From Gorsachius magnificus (taxonomy: Eukaryota; Chordata; Aves; Pelecaniformes; Ardeidae): 64,000 bases of DNA. Location of the stretch: assembly GCA_034008185.1 (NCBI GenBank), contig CM067086.1, positions 69,548,286 through 69,612,285 of the forward strand. Reading direction: 5' to 3'. Below are positions 15,101 through 28,700 of this stretch, one piece after another. Made by a program: the position numbers and the translations under genes. Each line of letters opens with the position of its first letter. The stretch's first letter is position 1. The notes below the pieces were generated by a model. The model had not been told where the DNA came from, did no database searches, and worked only from the letters and a program-made list of their open reading frames with translations.

Positions 15101-16747
15101 TGATTTCACTAGGAATATATTTAGTCTTTTACTTGAGGAGTTATAAGAAAGAAGCAGCTTTTCTGTATCAATCTGCCATTCAGTAAGAGTAAATGTCATC
15201 ACTGTCACAGGACGGGAAGAAGCACCCTACTGAGGATGTTTCATATCCTCAATTTGCAAGGCTGAATATTTGTTCTTCTTTACATTCAGAGATACAATCT
15301 GCTGGGAAAGCACCAAGAATACAGCACTAACAAAACCCTGTTCTCTCAAGAATGACTATTTATTATCCAGCAGTCACACACAAAATTAACAAATTGAGGG
15401 GAAAGAAACCCCAAACACAACAATCATCAGCTTTGTTCAACTCCAGTAACAATCGGGTACTCTATTAGTCTGAGCTGATAGCAGCTTCTAGACACAGACC
15501 ACGACACTTCGTCAGTACTCTAGCAAATGTAGCCCTTCAATTACATCACAAACCAAACCCAAATCAAATACACACGCAGTAATCTGTGCAGGTGGATCCT
15601 TAAAATAGGATCTTAAACTCCTACCAGGCTCTTTCTCACAGGTGAATACTCTGTGGCATTTCTCACCAACAGAGAAGTTTGGTTGGGATTTTACACAATT
15701 TTTCTGGTTGTTGGTTTTTGGGTGGGGTTTTTTCCATCTCCATCAACAATGCTTAGCAATCCTCTAAACGGAAATCATTTCATTTAAGCAACTATTTAGT
15801 CTCATAGCTAAGGCTTGAACAAAAGAGTTGGGATTGTTTTCTGTGAGAAAGTGTTAGAATTATTTACGCAAGATAGTCAGAGCCTTTACACATGGCCTCG
15901 AAGAGTCAACTCTTCTCAAGAGTAATGGTTTCCTGGAAGAAATCTTCAAGAGCCGGGGTGCCCTCACTTGGTAGTAATAATCTAACTTCCAAAATTACAT
16001 GGAAAATTCCTTACCCACAAATCTACAGTCAGGGTTTGCACCGCACTAAAACGTAATTTAAGGCAGTACCTGCGATGTGGATCGATTCGCATTGTGCCTT
16101 ACTTCAAGGTACCTACCCACAGCAATGTAGCTGCCCCAGAAAGAAAGTTCAACAGTACCTTTGCGAGGAAAATCTGAGAACTGCCAAAAAAATACAGTCC
16201 AGTTCAGCACATTTACAATGACTCTTGTGATTCTGCACACTAGGAAGTTGACCATGAAATCAAATTATCAGACAACTGAACACTTAAGCAAGCATGATCT
16301 CCAACATTCGTCAAGGATTTGCCTTCTCGGTGAATTTCAGCTCAGAGGAGCCTGTGATGCTGACGCACTGCCCACAACCAAGAGGCCAAACATCCTCACA
16401 GTGGAGCTATCTGCCTCACTGCACCCAGCGCGTTCCCCTTTTCTGCAAAAAACCCCACATGCTAAATTCACTAGGAAAGTACCGTTCTCTCAGCACATTC
16501 CCTCTGGCAGTTGTTCCTCCATTTGCAAATTCTCCAAGGAGCTGGTCAGCTCCTGGGCTGGTCAGCTTTGGCTGCCAGAAGAAACACTTTATAGAAACTG
16601 CAGGATTTCAGTCTGTAGGGTCAGAAGTACACAGTCTGGACTTGCCCATCTCTGGCTTCTAAGGCAATTAACACTTCGTTATCACAGCAAGATCAGCCCC
16701 TGGGGTCAGGTAACCAAAGCTGAGCCTGGGAGAAAGACACTGACCAG

Positions 16748-16784
<37 letters not shown>

Positions 16785-19700
16785 GGGGGAGACTAAGCAT
16801 CACATCAGAGAGTCAACAGTTGCATCCCTAACCTTTGGTCTCCTCCTGCAAGCATCTCAACAGTGTACGGGAGGACCATCGTCCTATTACTCTAAAATTC
16901 TAAAAGCCAAAAAGTTCCCCTTTCCTGCCTGCCCCAAAAAGACCACAACACTTATTTCACATCAGATTGGAAGTTGGAATGAAAGGCAACTACAAATAGA
17001 ACCACATGTTCCACACAGACCCCTGATTCAAATTCAGATCCTGCTTTAACTGTCATAGCCATCCCCGTAACAGGTCTGCTCGTCTACCCCTTTCTCATAA
17101 AGGCTTGCCTCAGCAATGGGAAAATTATGCAGCCAGACTTTTGATACCAAAATACCCGTGGCTTTTGCGCTCCTAAGTGGAGCCAGTTTGGAATGACCTA
17201 ACAGACTCTCCTGAATAAAATGAAAGATCTGTCTTTCAAGCACGGTTTGAAAATATTAAAAGGAAGTCCCAGTAAAGAAGGACTAACAGGACATGCCGAG
17301 CTGTGGGGGAAAAAAAAAAAAAAAAAATCAAAACAAAACGATGAAGAGAACGGCAAGGGAAGAGAGCATGAGTTCAAAGGGAAAAAAGCTACAAAACCCG
17401 AACATCTTTAAGATCTAGTTGGCAGTGTCCCTGCTCCTGCAGGGGGGTTGGACTAGATGACCTCTAGGGGTCCCTTCCAACCCAAAACATTCCATGATTC
17501 TATCTGTAGTGCTCGGGTCCCGCAGCACCGGGTGAAGCATCAGCTCCCTGCCTGCGGGAGCTCCCCGGCGGGGCGGGCAGAGGCGGGGGCCGTCCCTGCG
17601 TGTGCCGGAAAGGCCCGGCGGCCCCCCCCCCCCTCCCCGCCCGGCGCGTGGAGGCGGGGGGGGCCGCATGGGCGGCGCGGAGCCGGGCGCCCCGGCCGCG
17701 ATCACGCTGGAGGAGCTGGACGGGATGGCGGAGGAGAGCCCCGACTCGGCGTACCACAGGCAGCAGCCGGGGGGCTACTGGCAGAGCGGGGCCCCGGGGA
17801 AGAGCCGGCCGCAGGCGGGCAGCGCTCGGGCCGGGCAAGCCGCTCACGCCCGCGGGGCTTTAGGGGGCCGGCAGCTGCCAGCCTGCCGCCGGTGCCGCCA
17901 CCGTCCCGGCTGCGCTGCCGTCCGGTTGCAGGGCTTGCCCCCCGGGCGGCCCGCCGGCTTTCGCGCTGCCGGTGACACCATCCCCGGCGGGAGCCCCCGC
18001 CCGCCGCGCCGGGAGCGGGGCGGGGGGCCCCGGAACCCGGCCCGGGGGGGGCCCGGCTGCCCCCCCCCCCAGGGCGGAGCGCTGGCCCTTCGGCTCCCCG
18101 GGTCAGGCGCGCCGGGCGCCAGCGGCGCGGCCGCCGGGGCTGTAGGAGAAGCGCGGCGATAGACCCGGCGATAGACCCGGCGATAGACCCGGCGATAGAC
18201 CCGGCGTGCGGGTCTGCACGCTTCCGAGCCGCAGAAAGTCTGAGCCAGAGCTGCGCACAGCGCGACTCCAAAGACTTCTCTGACTTGGAGAAGCGGCTGC
18301 AGCACTCGTGGATTGACCCCTTGATGCTAAAAAGGGCAGATGTGCGTTTTCAGTCTCGGCTAAAAATCAGATTTGGCTACCTGCGAAAGCATTTGTGTTC
18401 AGAATCTCCCCTCACTAACCGAGAGGTTAGTTCTTTAAAGAAAGATGTTTACTCTGTGCTGCCTTTCAATTGAACCAAGTAAAGGGATCGACTTTGCTTT
18501 TTGACAGCAAGCCTCCCAGGCTTATCTTCTGTTTTCAATTTTAAGAATCTGGAAGCCTGTAACAAGTCGGGTAACTCCGAACAGGCGGCAGAGAGTAACT
18601 TTGCCCATTCAGGAACTTGAACCCATCTGCGCTGCCCCGCAGAGATATCTTTAGCACCTCTACCGTTCAGATAAATCACCTTCTGAGAGGATGGAAAGCA
18701 GCAAAACCTCAAACAGCAGGCTGCACTAGGCACTACCAACATCAAACTACTTAAAAAACTTTTTTCTATATTCCAACACAGCAAAGAGAGTACAACCTCC
18801 TTTTCAAGTCATGCCTAGAAGCCTCATCGTAGCTTTCCAATCTTTGAACAGTGAAAATTAACGCCCCGTACCTTTCCAATGTTTGAACAGTGAAACTTAA
18901 CGCCCCGTCAGGCCCAAAAGAAGGGCAAGACCAGTCCGAGCAGAGTTCTCCGGCTTGCCTGGCTCTGGCTGCCCCCTCATGAGGGGTCTTTGGGGGCTCC
19001 ACGCCAGCCACGCCGCCCCAGAGCAGCAGCTCGCTCCAGCAGCCATGCACTGACATCTGATCAGCACATCAAATCTGTGCTTCCCATTCTGCAGGGGCAC
19101 AGGGGGCCCCTCGCCTCTCCCCCTCCCCCGGTGTCAGGCACCAGCGAGGTGCGAACGCACGGGTGCCAGGTTGCTCCTTGAGAGTAGCAGAAAACAAGAT
19201 TCCTTCCCACAAAATTACCCACTGTTCTGATACCTAGTGCAGCAAGGCGTTGACACTCCTAAGATGTGTTAGGCAGGCTATCGAGTCTAGGAAATACATC
19301 GAAAGTAGTGATTTAGCACATTTTTGTAACTGCGTTATAAAAGGCTCACTTTGTAACACTAAGTGAATGTTACAAAAATCCGAATGGATGATGTTTTCTT
19401 CAGATCTTGTCCAGGACTATATGCCAAGAGCAGACTGCACCTCAACTAGAACAGCCTAAGAGTTTGCCAGATGATTTTACATGGTCTGTTCAGGGTTCAA
19501 GCTAACTGTTAATATCCATGTTTAGTATCCAGTCAGCTAAAGCGTACTCAATCCTCAGGGAACACACAGAGGAAAGACAGGATGACTCCCAGGCAAAGTC
19601 CTCCCTGCCCATGGGGAGCAGAGCCTCTCCTGACCAGTGTGCCCCATCTCCAAGCAGCTGCTGCTCTGAAGCCACCATGTAGGAACGTACAAGAGCTCTA

Positions 19701-22700
19701 CCCGGCTGACCGCTGCCTGCCAGCCCGGTGACCCTGCGGGCAGAGCGTTCCAGACCTCAAGAGAGCATCTATTCCTGTAGTCTAGAGGTCAAGGCTGCAA
19801 AGCAAGAACATTACCACCCCTCTCATCAGTAGTTCTGGACTGTCACAAGCTCTGACACCCGTTTTGTTCTACGGGGACCATCTACCTTTCAAAAAGACAA
19901 GTTGCTTTGTAGCTTTTGTTAGTGCCGTGGTTTAAACCCAACAGGCAGCTGAACACAACACAGCCGTTTGCTCACTCCCCCCCCCCCCCCAGGGGGATGG
20001 GGGAGAGAATCAGAAAAGAACAGTAAAACCTGTGGGTTGAGATAAAGACAGTTTAATACAACAGCAGAGGAAAAAAGTAGTAGTAGTAATAATAATAGAA
20101 TATGCAGAGTATATAAAACAAGTGCTGCCCAATGCAATTGCTCCCCCCTGCTGACCGATGCCCAGCCCATCCACGAGCAATGATCGCTGCCCCCTGACCA
20201 GTTGCCCCCAGTTTCTATCCTGGGCATGAGGCCCCATGGTCTGGAATAGCCCTGGGGCCAGTTGGGGTCGGCTGTCCTGGCCGTGCCCCCTCCCAGCTCC
20301 TTGTGCCCCTGGCAGAGCAGGGGAAGCTGAAAAGTCCTTGCCTGGTGTAAGCCCTGCTCAGCACCACCGGAGCCATCAGGGAGTGACCAACATTCTGCTC
20401 ATCCGACACCCAAACCCCCGCGCTGGGCCTGCTGCTGGCGGGAAAATTAACTCTGTCCCAGCCGGAACCAGGACAATTAGCCACTTTTAAGGTTAACAGG
20501 AACACTGTAAGCCTTCTTAAAAAAAAAAAATATCTAGGATTTTGTGAGGTGTGAACAACAGATACTTATGGCTGGCATATCAATCTATTGCTGTTAACAA
20601 ATTCTTAATCCTACAGACCGACTGGCTGTCCTATGCCAAACCTTGCAAGCAAAATGTAAAAGAAAATTTAGAGGCGCAGGAAGGTATAATCTAACTTTCT
20701 CAGCTTGAAAAAACCCACCAATTTACCCTCAGTAGAAGCAGAAACCATGCTATAGCAGTTACTTTAAATCTTTCAATCCTAATTTCAATACAAGAACATT
20801 CATTAACAAGCAAGCTCGGGAAAGTTGCTACCCATCAAAACCATCTATTTGCTCATGGATGAAATCGTATAAAGATACTCGGCGTACAAAGCAGCATGCT
20901 CTGAGGCCGAGTACCCAGGCTCCAGATCAGACTTTAGATCTGGAATTGCAGGTGGGTTTCCATCAATTCCAGTCTACCTCCCCCGCTGAGGTTACCTCAC
21001 CTAAGCAAGGCTCTGCTGAACAGCGGCTGCTGGACAGCCCTAACATCCGTGCAGGGAAGGACTACAGAGCCCCCAGCGCTGGCTCATCCCCATGACACAG
21101 CCTCACCCAGCCCAGCACCGAGCCTGCTCCCAAGAGGGTGCTCACAGACCCCTCCCAGGGCTGCTGGGGACCCTCTCCAGTGCGTGCCTAGTGGCTCGCT
21201 TCAGGGTGAAGGTTGTGGTTCCCAGAATTACCAAGGCCGTCCCCTCTACTCGAGAATGACAAAGTTACGTGTGCGGGTACATTATTCAAGGGCATAGCTG
21301 ACAAGTACGTCCCACTTCAGTGATGCTCCCAGCAGGTCTGATCAGACACAAATTAAGACACGCAACAACTTGAAATACTGTGCAGTCTTGCTGCTGCGCA
21401 CAAGTTTCTCAAATGTGCCTTATCTCTATAAATCCCTTTGTAAAGATTTGCCTCTTTCGCAATACCTACCTATAGCAGCAACTGTAATCACAATTTTGAA
21501 ATTTAATTAAACCAAGCCTTTACCTCGCTACACTGCTACAGCCCATCTTGCCTTGCTCTGTCAGACCACTATTCAAGTTTGCAAGCTTGGACTGACAGAC
21601 TGTCAAGCAACTCACTTGCTTTTGGGCAGTATAATCTAAGTATTGTCCCGGTTAAGAGATTTATAATCCAAATGCTACATCGTCGTGCCTGACAGGCACA
21701 GATTTATGAACTGAAAAATAAAACTCCTGAAAGGACTTTAATTAGTTGTAATCCCTACCCTATGCATTAATATGGAAGAAAACACCCACACAGTTATCAA
21801 TAAAGGAATTGAAAAATAGAGTTAAACATTTTGAGAGTCCTAAAATGTTTCCTAATTCTTGAGTACTCTGGAAAATTCAGTGCTGAAATCGCATCTACTT
21901 TTATTTTTCCCTCAGCCTCCAAAGAGATCAATTTTACGTGTCAGTTATTACTTACATTTTAAATGTTTCCCAATGACATATTTTTAAAAAAATGTTTAAA
22001 ATTAACTAAAGTGTAGCTTTCTCCCCTTTACTAACAGGATTGTTACTATTCCAGTCTTAAAGCTAAAGCCCCTGCACTGGATGCCAGGAGACGTAGGTTT
22101 GATTCCCAGCGCTGCTGCAGATTTACTAAGCGACCTAGGCCAAGTTAATTCTCCTGGACCTTAATTCTCTTCTCCGAAAAATGGATAATACTTTCTTCCC
22201 CCATCATCCTGCCTTTTCCACTTAAGATACTCAGCCCTTAAAACACCCAAGAGAAGGGCTCTTGTTCCAGCTGAAACTCTAGTCCTTTTCATGCACAGCT
22301 GATATATACCATGAGGTAGTATGGCAGAAATTCACATCCAGACTGTCAAACACTGTACATAAAAATTAAGTTTCTAATCCTCTATCAAAGTACACAAATG
22401 CCTATATTACTTCAACTTTGAAAGGCAAGGGGCTAACTCTTTTGGAAGAGAGGCTTTCTACTCCCAAGACTAACCTTATATGCAGAGCTTCCAAGTCTGT
22501 CTGCTAGGGATCAACTTCTCAGCAGAATTTATGAACTGCAGCTAGAATTGACGTCAAGGCAGCCATAGTTGCAAATACACCTAATCCGACCATATTTAAA
22601 TGACAAAACTGTAGGAGAACAGAAGGACTAGAATACACTAGTGTTATATATGCACGTACAACAGATTTGCTCCTCCTACCCAACTGAGCGTGGCTGGGAG

Positions 22701-25700
22701 GTGTAACGGTTAATACAGACTGGATGATTGTTGGTGTCACTACACCTAGAAACAGAGGATAGGTTCACTATTTAATTTCCTACAAAATGTGAGAATCATT
22801 CACAAAGTCACAGCGCATTTCGGTTTCATCTTGGTATTGGTAAGCGAGCATGCAGGTGCTTAGAATTCTTCAACAACAGTCAAGTATTAACACTCTCCTT
22901 CACATAATGATCCGCCGCCAAAACAGGAGAGCTCAGACACGTGTTGGACTGTACTCTGAGCCCTTCTTGTTCCATCGGGCACGACAACAGACAACGGCAA
23001 ACATAAGCAGCATGCAACACACATGGTGTCCCTATTAGTCAAATCGAGTCTGTATGTTCCGTTTAATCTTTACTAGTGCTTTATGGTAACCGTGACTATT
23101 TGAGAACATTGAACCACTGGATTTCTTTCTGCCAGGGGTAATGAATGGGACAAACAGAACACAAATTACGAGGCTTGCTTTGCTCTACTCCCACCCTTAT
23201 ATAAGTGATGTTTCAATTTTGCTAGAATGTTAATATCCACTCTAAGTCAACAGTCCTCTGCCCCTTCTAAACTGAAATAAAACCTTTCATCTAACGCATG
23301 TGGTGTCTAATCAGACATCTATAAAACTACTACGCAGTGCAGTTTTGTGTTAAATTGACACAAATCTATGTTCCAGTTTCTTTGTTAAACACTCACGTCA
23401 TCTTAAGATACAGTTCTTCACTGAAGTATACATTAAGGAATTTTAAGTTTCCTCATCTTGCATTTCTTTAACTTAACAGGACACTTTTCCCTCATCTATA
23501 GTTTTAGCACTTTTCTTTTAAAGAAAGTATAAACACCTATTTACACTAAATAGGTATAATATGTAGAATTAACTAATATACAAGTGTATAATAATTTAGT
23601 GTGTAAGGAGCCCCTGGATAACTAATCTAACCCCTTGTTAAAAGCAGGCCTAGGTTCAAAGTTAGGTGGCTAACTTTCAGGTCTCAGGTTGTTCAGGGCC
23701 TCATCCAGCTGACCAAGTTCTCCAAGGACAGAGGCCGCATAACACTTCTGGGCCCCTGTCCCAGTGGTTGATCATTTGCATTGGGAATTTAAAAAAGTTT
23801 GTGGTTTTTTTTTTAATACCCAGTCAGAATTTTCTTTGTAGCAACTTACGTCTGCTGCCCCTCACCCTACCACTGTGTACCTCTAAAAAGTCTCAGTCTT
23901 CTCCACATCCTCCCATTCTGTGGTGGAGACTGCCCTTCAATCCCACCTCCATGCCCCACCTTCCCTTCCTCCCCTCCAGCCCCGAGCACATCAGGTTCTC
24001 CCAGCACCTTCTGCGCTTCATCCTGCCCTAACCAGCCGGTGGCCCTCCACTGAAGTACCTCGAGCTCCTCAATGCCATTGCTGTACCACGCAGCCCCAGG
24101 CCAGGCACAGCACGCGAAACCCAGCTCTACAAGTACCCAACAGAAGAGCCACCTCCCTTGACCAGCTGGCCACAGTCTTGCCGATACAGCCCTGCGCCTG
24201 TCCCCTTCTAAGTCTCCTTCTGAAGCTACAACAAAAAGCTCATGCTCTCTCCTACTTCTTAATGAAAACATTTGTTTGCCTTTCATGTTGAAGTCCTCCC
24301 CCCTGTGAAGCCTTACTAGAAGGGCTTGCATTAAAAAAAAAATAAATTAAAAAAATATTGTGCAATTAGCTTAAGACCCAGAACTCCACTTGAGGTATAC
24401 AGAGGTGGGTTCACCCCAGCATCACAGCTGGGACACGCTCTCCATCAGCATCGGCTGTAACGCTCCCAGAGATCACAACTAGCAGCCAGTCACGGAGACT
24501 GGTTTAGTGGTGGGATGGCAGGGTTAGGTTAACGGTTGGACTCGATGATCTTAAAGGGCTTTTCCAACCGAGGTGATTCTATGATAAAAGCAGCAACCAC
24601 AGAGCTAGCCAGGACACTCAGCTAACATCCCAGCCTGCCGGCACTGCCCCAGCGGCTCGGGCACTGGGGTGTCCGAGTGACAACACAGGCCTCGCACCCG
24701 ACACCTCTCCTGACTAATGAGTAGCATGGAAATGTGTGTAACAGCAAACACTAAAGTAAAATATTAGACATAAAACACCTTTTGGAAATGACAGTTTCCA
24801 CAGTAGTATTCCCTTGAACCCGTGAACATGAGCAGCCAACCCAATTTACTTCTTCGCCTGGATACAGATTAACCCAACACTGACAGAGTTGCTAGAATCA
24901 GCAACATCTGCAGGGAGCCAGAAAACCGGGCACCGTCAAAAACTTTCCATAGGTGCCTGTATAACTGCAATACATGAGGAGTGGGAGAGTGAGATCTGCT
25001 CCTAACGGTGCAGAGACAGAAGTCAGTCAGCCTTTCCTATTCATGTAGAAGAGCAAACTGAACTTGTTACAAAAACAAGGTCCCCAGACTGATTTCTACA
25101 GCGTGGTGTCTAAAATTGGAATGTGTTATTCTGTTGCAGAGATGGCAGAGCCAATTCAGCAGCTGACTAGAAATAACAATCCCCAGGAGAGACAGACCAT
25201 CCCCTTTACTCTGATCCAGCGGAAAGAAAAGGTGCCGTCTCCCTTCCCAGCTGAGGTTTTAACAGTGGTCTCAGTATTCATACCTAGCTTCCAAAATTAT
25301 GTTTCTTTATGAAATTATTTCAACCATTTAGGATCTGTAACATCATAAGTGCAAAGCATTAACACTGGATAACCAAATCTCATTTTGAACATCTCACCAC
25401 TTCTGCATGTGTGAATTTTTCTTTTTTGCAAGGCAGAAACTAGCAGGAATGTCAGAAGATGAATTACAGTCTTTGTGACATTTTATAATTAATTTAACAA
25501 AAACCCCTCATATTTTGACATTTGAAATAAAAATGCCTAATTTCTCCATTTAAATCAATGCATTTGCTTCTTTTCACAATCATGTTAATAAAAACTTAGC
25601 AAACAGTACTTGAAAGAGATTAATATCCAAATTTAAAACCAAACATGTACCTTTGTATCATGGGTCATTATCAAACAAAGCAGCGATTTGCAAATCCATC

Positions 25701-28700
25701 TTACCAAAACCATCTTATCCTCTAACGAAAAATGGAAATTAATTTCCAGCAAATTGTTTACAGCTCAGGAAATGTGCAAATGAGCGTCTAACCTTAAATA
25801 CGTGGCAAATCAAGGAAGTCTTTAACAACCATGTACGAAGAATTCTTGTCGCATTTCTTATAAATGGATCTATACAGTTCAAATTTATAAATGTCACAAT
25901 GTGACTGAGTGTATTTCATCTAAACAGTTTGGGTCTCCTGACTATCTGTGTTGTACTTAAGCGCTCGAAAGCAATTTCTCAGTCCTACTGTAATAATTGC
26001 AGATTAAAAATAAGGTTATTCAGTGTTGATTGCAACTGAATGCTTAATACTGCAAGTGCAAAAGATGACAGTTCCTTATTTTAAAGGAGAACTACCTAGG
26101 AGTCTGCTGAAATAAACTTCGGTCCAAGATCAGCAGCACATCCCTTCTTGATTTATAGGAGGAAGGACTGAGAGTCACATTTTCCTTTCAAGAGCATTTC
26201 ACTAACAGTTGAAAAAAGATGCAGTTATTCTTGTACTCAAATAAGGTGCATGCACTGCATTGGGTTTGGATACCTACTTACCATATGCCAGCTTGGGCCT
26301 TGAAATGAAGTGCGTGTGAACCAAGTATTAAACAGAACGCGCTTAAGGTATAGCTGACAGTTAAAATCATTCCTCGTGCTTGCTGTTCTCCTGGTCATAC
26401 ACCTAGAGAAGCCGATTTCCTGATGCTATAAGTAAAGCACTGAAATACCGTTTGACTGTTATGTGTTTGCTCGGGTTTTTTAGATGATTAACTTAAATAA
26501 AAAACTATTATCTCACTCCGTTTGCAGCTTGGAGATCTGCTTTATGAAAAACGTCAGTATGGAAAAGCCAAATGGGCCTGCATAAAAATGAAAGAAAAAC
26601 AGTATGAACAGAGCATATGCCTTGGATTCATGAAGCTGATGAGGTACATTTGTGAGCAGAATTCCTCAGGTAATTGGTACCACAATTCCACGTTAAAGTT
26701 AAACCATTTTATTTGTGCACTAGCTCCTCCTAATCGGGGGGTAATTCCATTAGCTTTTGCCAAATAAGCCACCCTGTCTATAGGGACGCTTGCCTGTAAT
26801 TCAGCCTTTCCAGCAGGGTCTAAACCAAAGTGCTGCTCCCTCGGCACGCGTGCTAGAAGAGAACATCTGTGGGAAGCCATCGCTGTTTCCAGGGGCACTG
26901 TGACCATCACAACTGCCTGGGAAATGACACCAGCCATGTTTGTAGGCTGTCAGCTATAAATTAGGCTCCTGCCACAGAATTTTAGAGGTTTACTTTTCAC
27001 AGCAGTGCTGGCATCATCTATTCTGAAAACCTATTCAGAGCGTAATGCCAAGTGAGACCATGTTTTGCCTTCTTCATTTTAGTTTACGATACTTGTATTG
27101 TGCATGTCTGAATGGACACCAAAATTTGTCGGGTTGAAGCATATTTTCCAAAAAGATAATCCAGTTTTAACTCAGGTGCTTTAAAATAATGGCAAGTCCA
27201 CCACGTCCTTGATAGCTTGTGCCTGCATGAAAAATGTGCACCTAGTTTCCAATCCAGTTTAATCTGGTTTCAGTTTCCAGCCATCAGTTCTCATTTCTTT
27301 TTCTCCAGTTGATTAAAAAGTTTTGCAATGCCCATGGTTTTGTTCTGTAGTAGTACATGTGCTGTAATCAACTCAACCCTTAATTTTCTTTCCCAGAAAC
27401 TAAAAACATTGATCACGAAAGCTTTTCCTTAATCAGGTACTTTCCACTCTCCCTGTTCTTTTAACACTTTAACACAATTAAGAAGTAATTTTGGCTCCAG
27501 AACAGTGCAGTTTTGTTTTCAAACTGCGTACAGAAGCAAAGTTCCCATTCCTAGTCATCACTGCTACCTGCACAGTCAAAACAGTCGACCTACAGCACAG
27601 CAAAAATATAGCAACATTTTTGATAACAGCAAATCCTAAATGAATTCACAATGCAGTCCCCTTATCCTGCCCACATTCTTTGTTCCCAAATATTTAAAAC
27701 ATGACACAAGGTCCATTACCAAGAAAAACGCAACCCTTCTAAGAGGGGGAAAGAAGTCAAACTCCTTGCCCTACATGAAGATAGGACAGCTGACCAAGTA
27801 CTGTATTTTAAACACACACAGGCACGTATTTGCATATGTAGATTTTAGAGACAGAGAGAGATACATACAGGCACAAACTACAAGGCATAATAAATTGCTA
27901 CTTCCAACTTGGAGTACACAACCCCATTTTCTAAAACCTCCTACTGAATTCCTTTTAGTAATGGCACCCTGCTCTGCGGTACTCGCTTTATATTACTCCG
28001 TATCAGTTCAGAAGTCAAGTGCAGCATGCAGACCTTCTTTTGTATTTTCTACAAAGTCATGTGTGTCTCCGCAGGGCTGTACTTGGGGATAACAATACCC
28101 ATTGTGACCATAGTCCATACAAATGAGTCTCAATCGGAGATGACACAGTCAGTGACAGTGGCGTACTACCTGCCTGAAGTGCTGCAGGATGAGCCACCTC
28201 ATCCTTTCGACTCCGACATAATCATTGAAGAATGGCCTTCTACTATTGTTTATAGTAGGTAAGAAACTTTTAAGTTTTGTTCTAGTAAAAACCGTAAAAA
28301 AGATGCAGTTTTCAATTGGGGCATGTTACATCTTTTAAACCAAGTTCTAAAAGCCAACAAACAGTAAAACTTGGGTTTTAGTAATTGTTAGAAGCTGCCT
28401 GCTTCACGAGACTGGGATATTCAGGAAATAACGGTTACTAACTCACTTGGGAAAATGATGCATCTGTAAATGTGAGATACAACGGCATCTCAAAACACAG
28501 ACTATTCTGTGTAGCTGGGAACAAAGCATCTGCATATCACTGGAAATGTTAAGAAAAAAACTGTCATGTGTTTGAAATCAATCACAGTCAGGTGGTATCA
28601 TTTGCAAACCATGACTAAATAATTTAGAAGGAAGCATTGCTAGGCTCCGGAAAAACTGTGGATTTTAAGAAGAACTTGACATGAAGTTGATTGTTACAGG

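Noticed and set aside
16748..16780. Poly(A) as the tail of a processed pseudogene
   Set aside because: No coding remnant or target duplication recognised upstream.
16161..16796. 211-codon plus-strand frame ending in a lysine run
   Set aside because: The lysine run is the 33-A homopolymer; upstream residues resemble nothing and there is no promoter or splice evidence.
18157..18204. CRISPR-like array
   Set aside because: Units are directly tandem with no spacers, and the genome is a vertebrate's.
17702..18271. 189-codon minus-strand frame with VYRR repeats
   Set aside because: Arises from the 12-bp tandem repeat and CpG-rich sequence; no recognisable family.
17976..18473. Continuous plus frame through the 12-bp repeats (DPAIDPAI..., later [12 protein letters not shown])
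   Set aside because: No ATG, not in the frame of the candidate SOUL N-terminus, and no family match; considered as an alternative first exon but unsupported.
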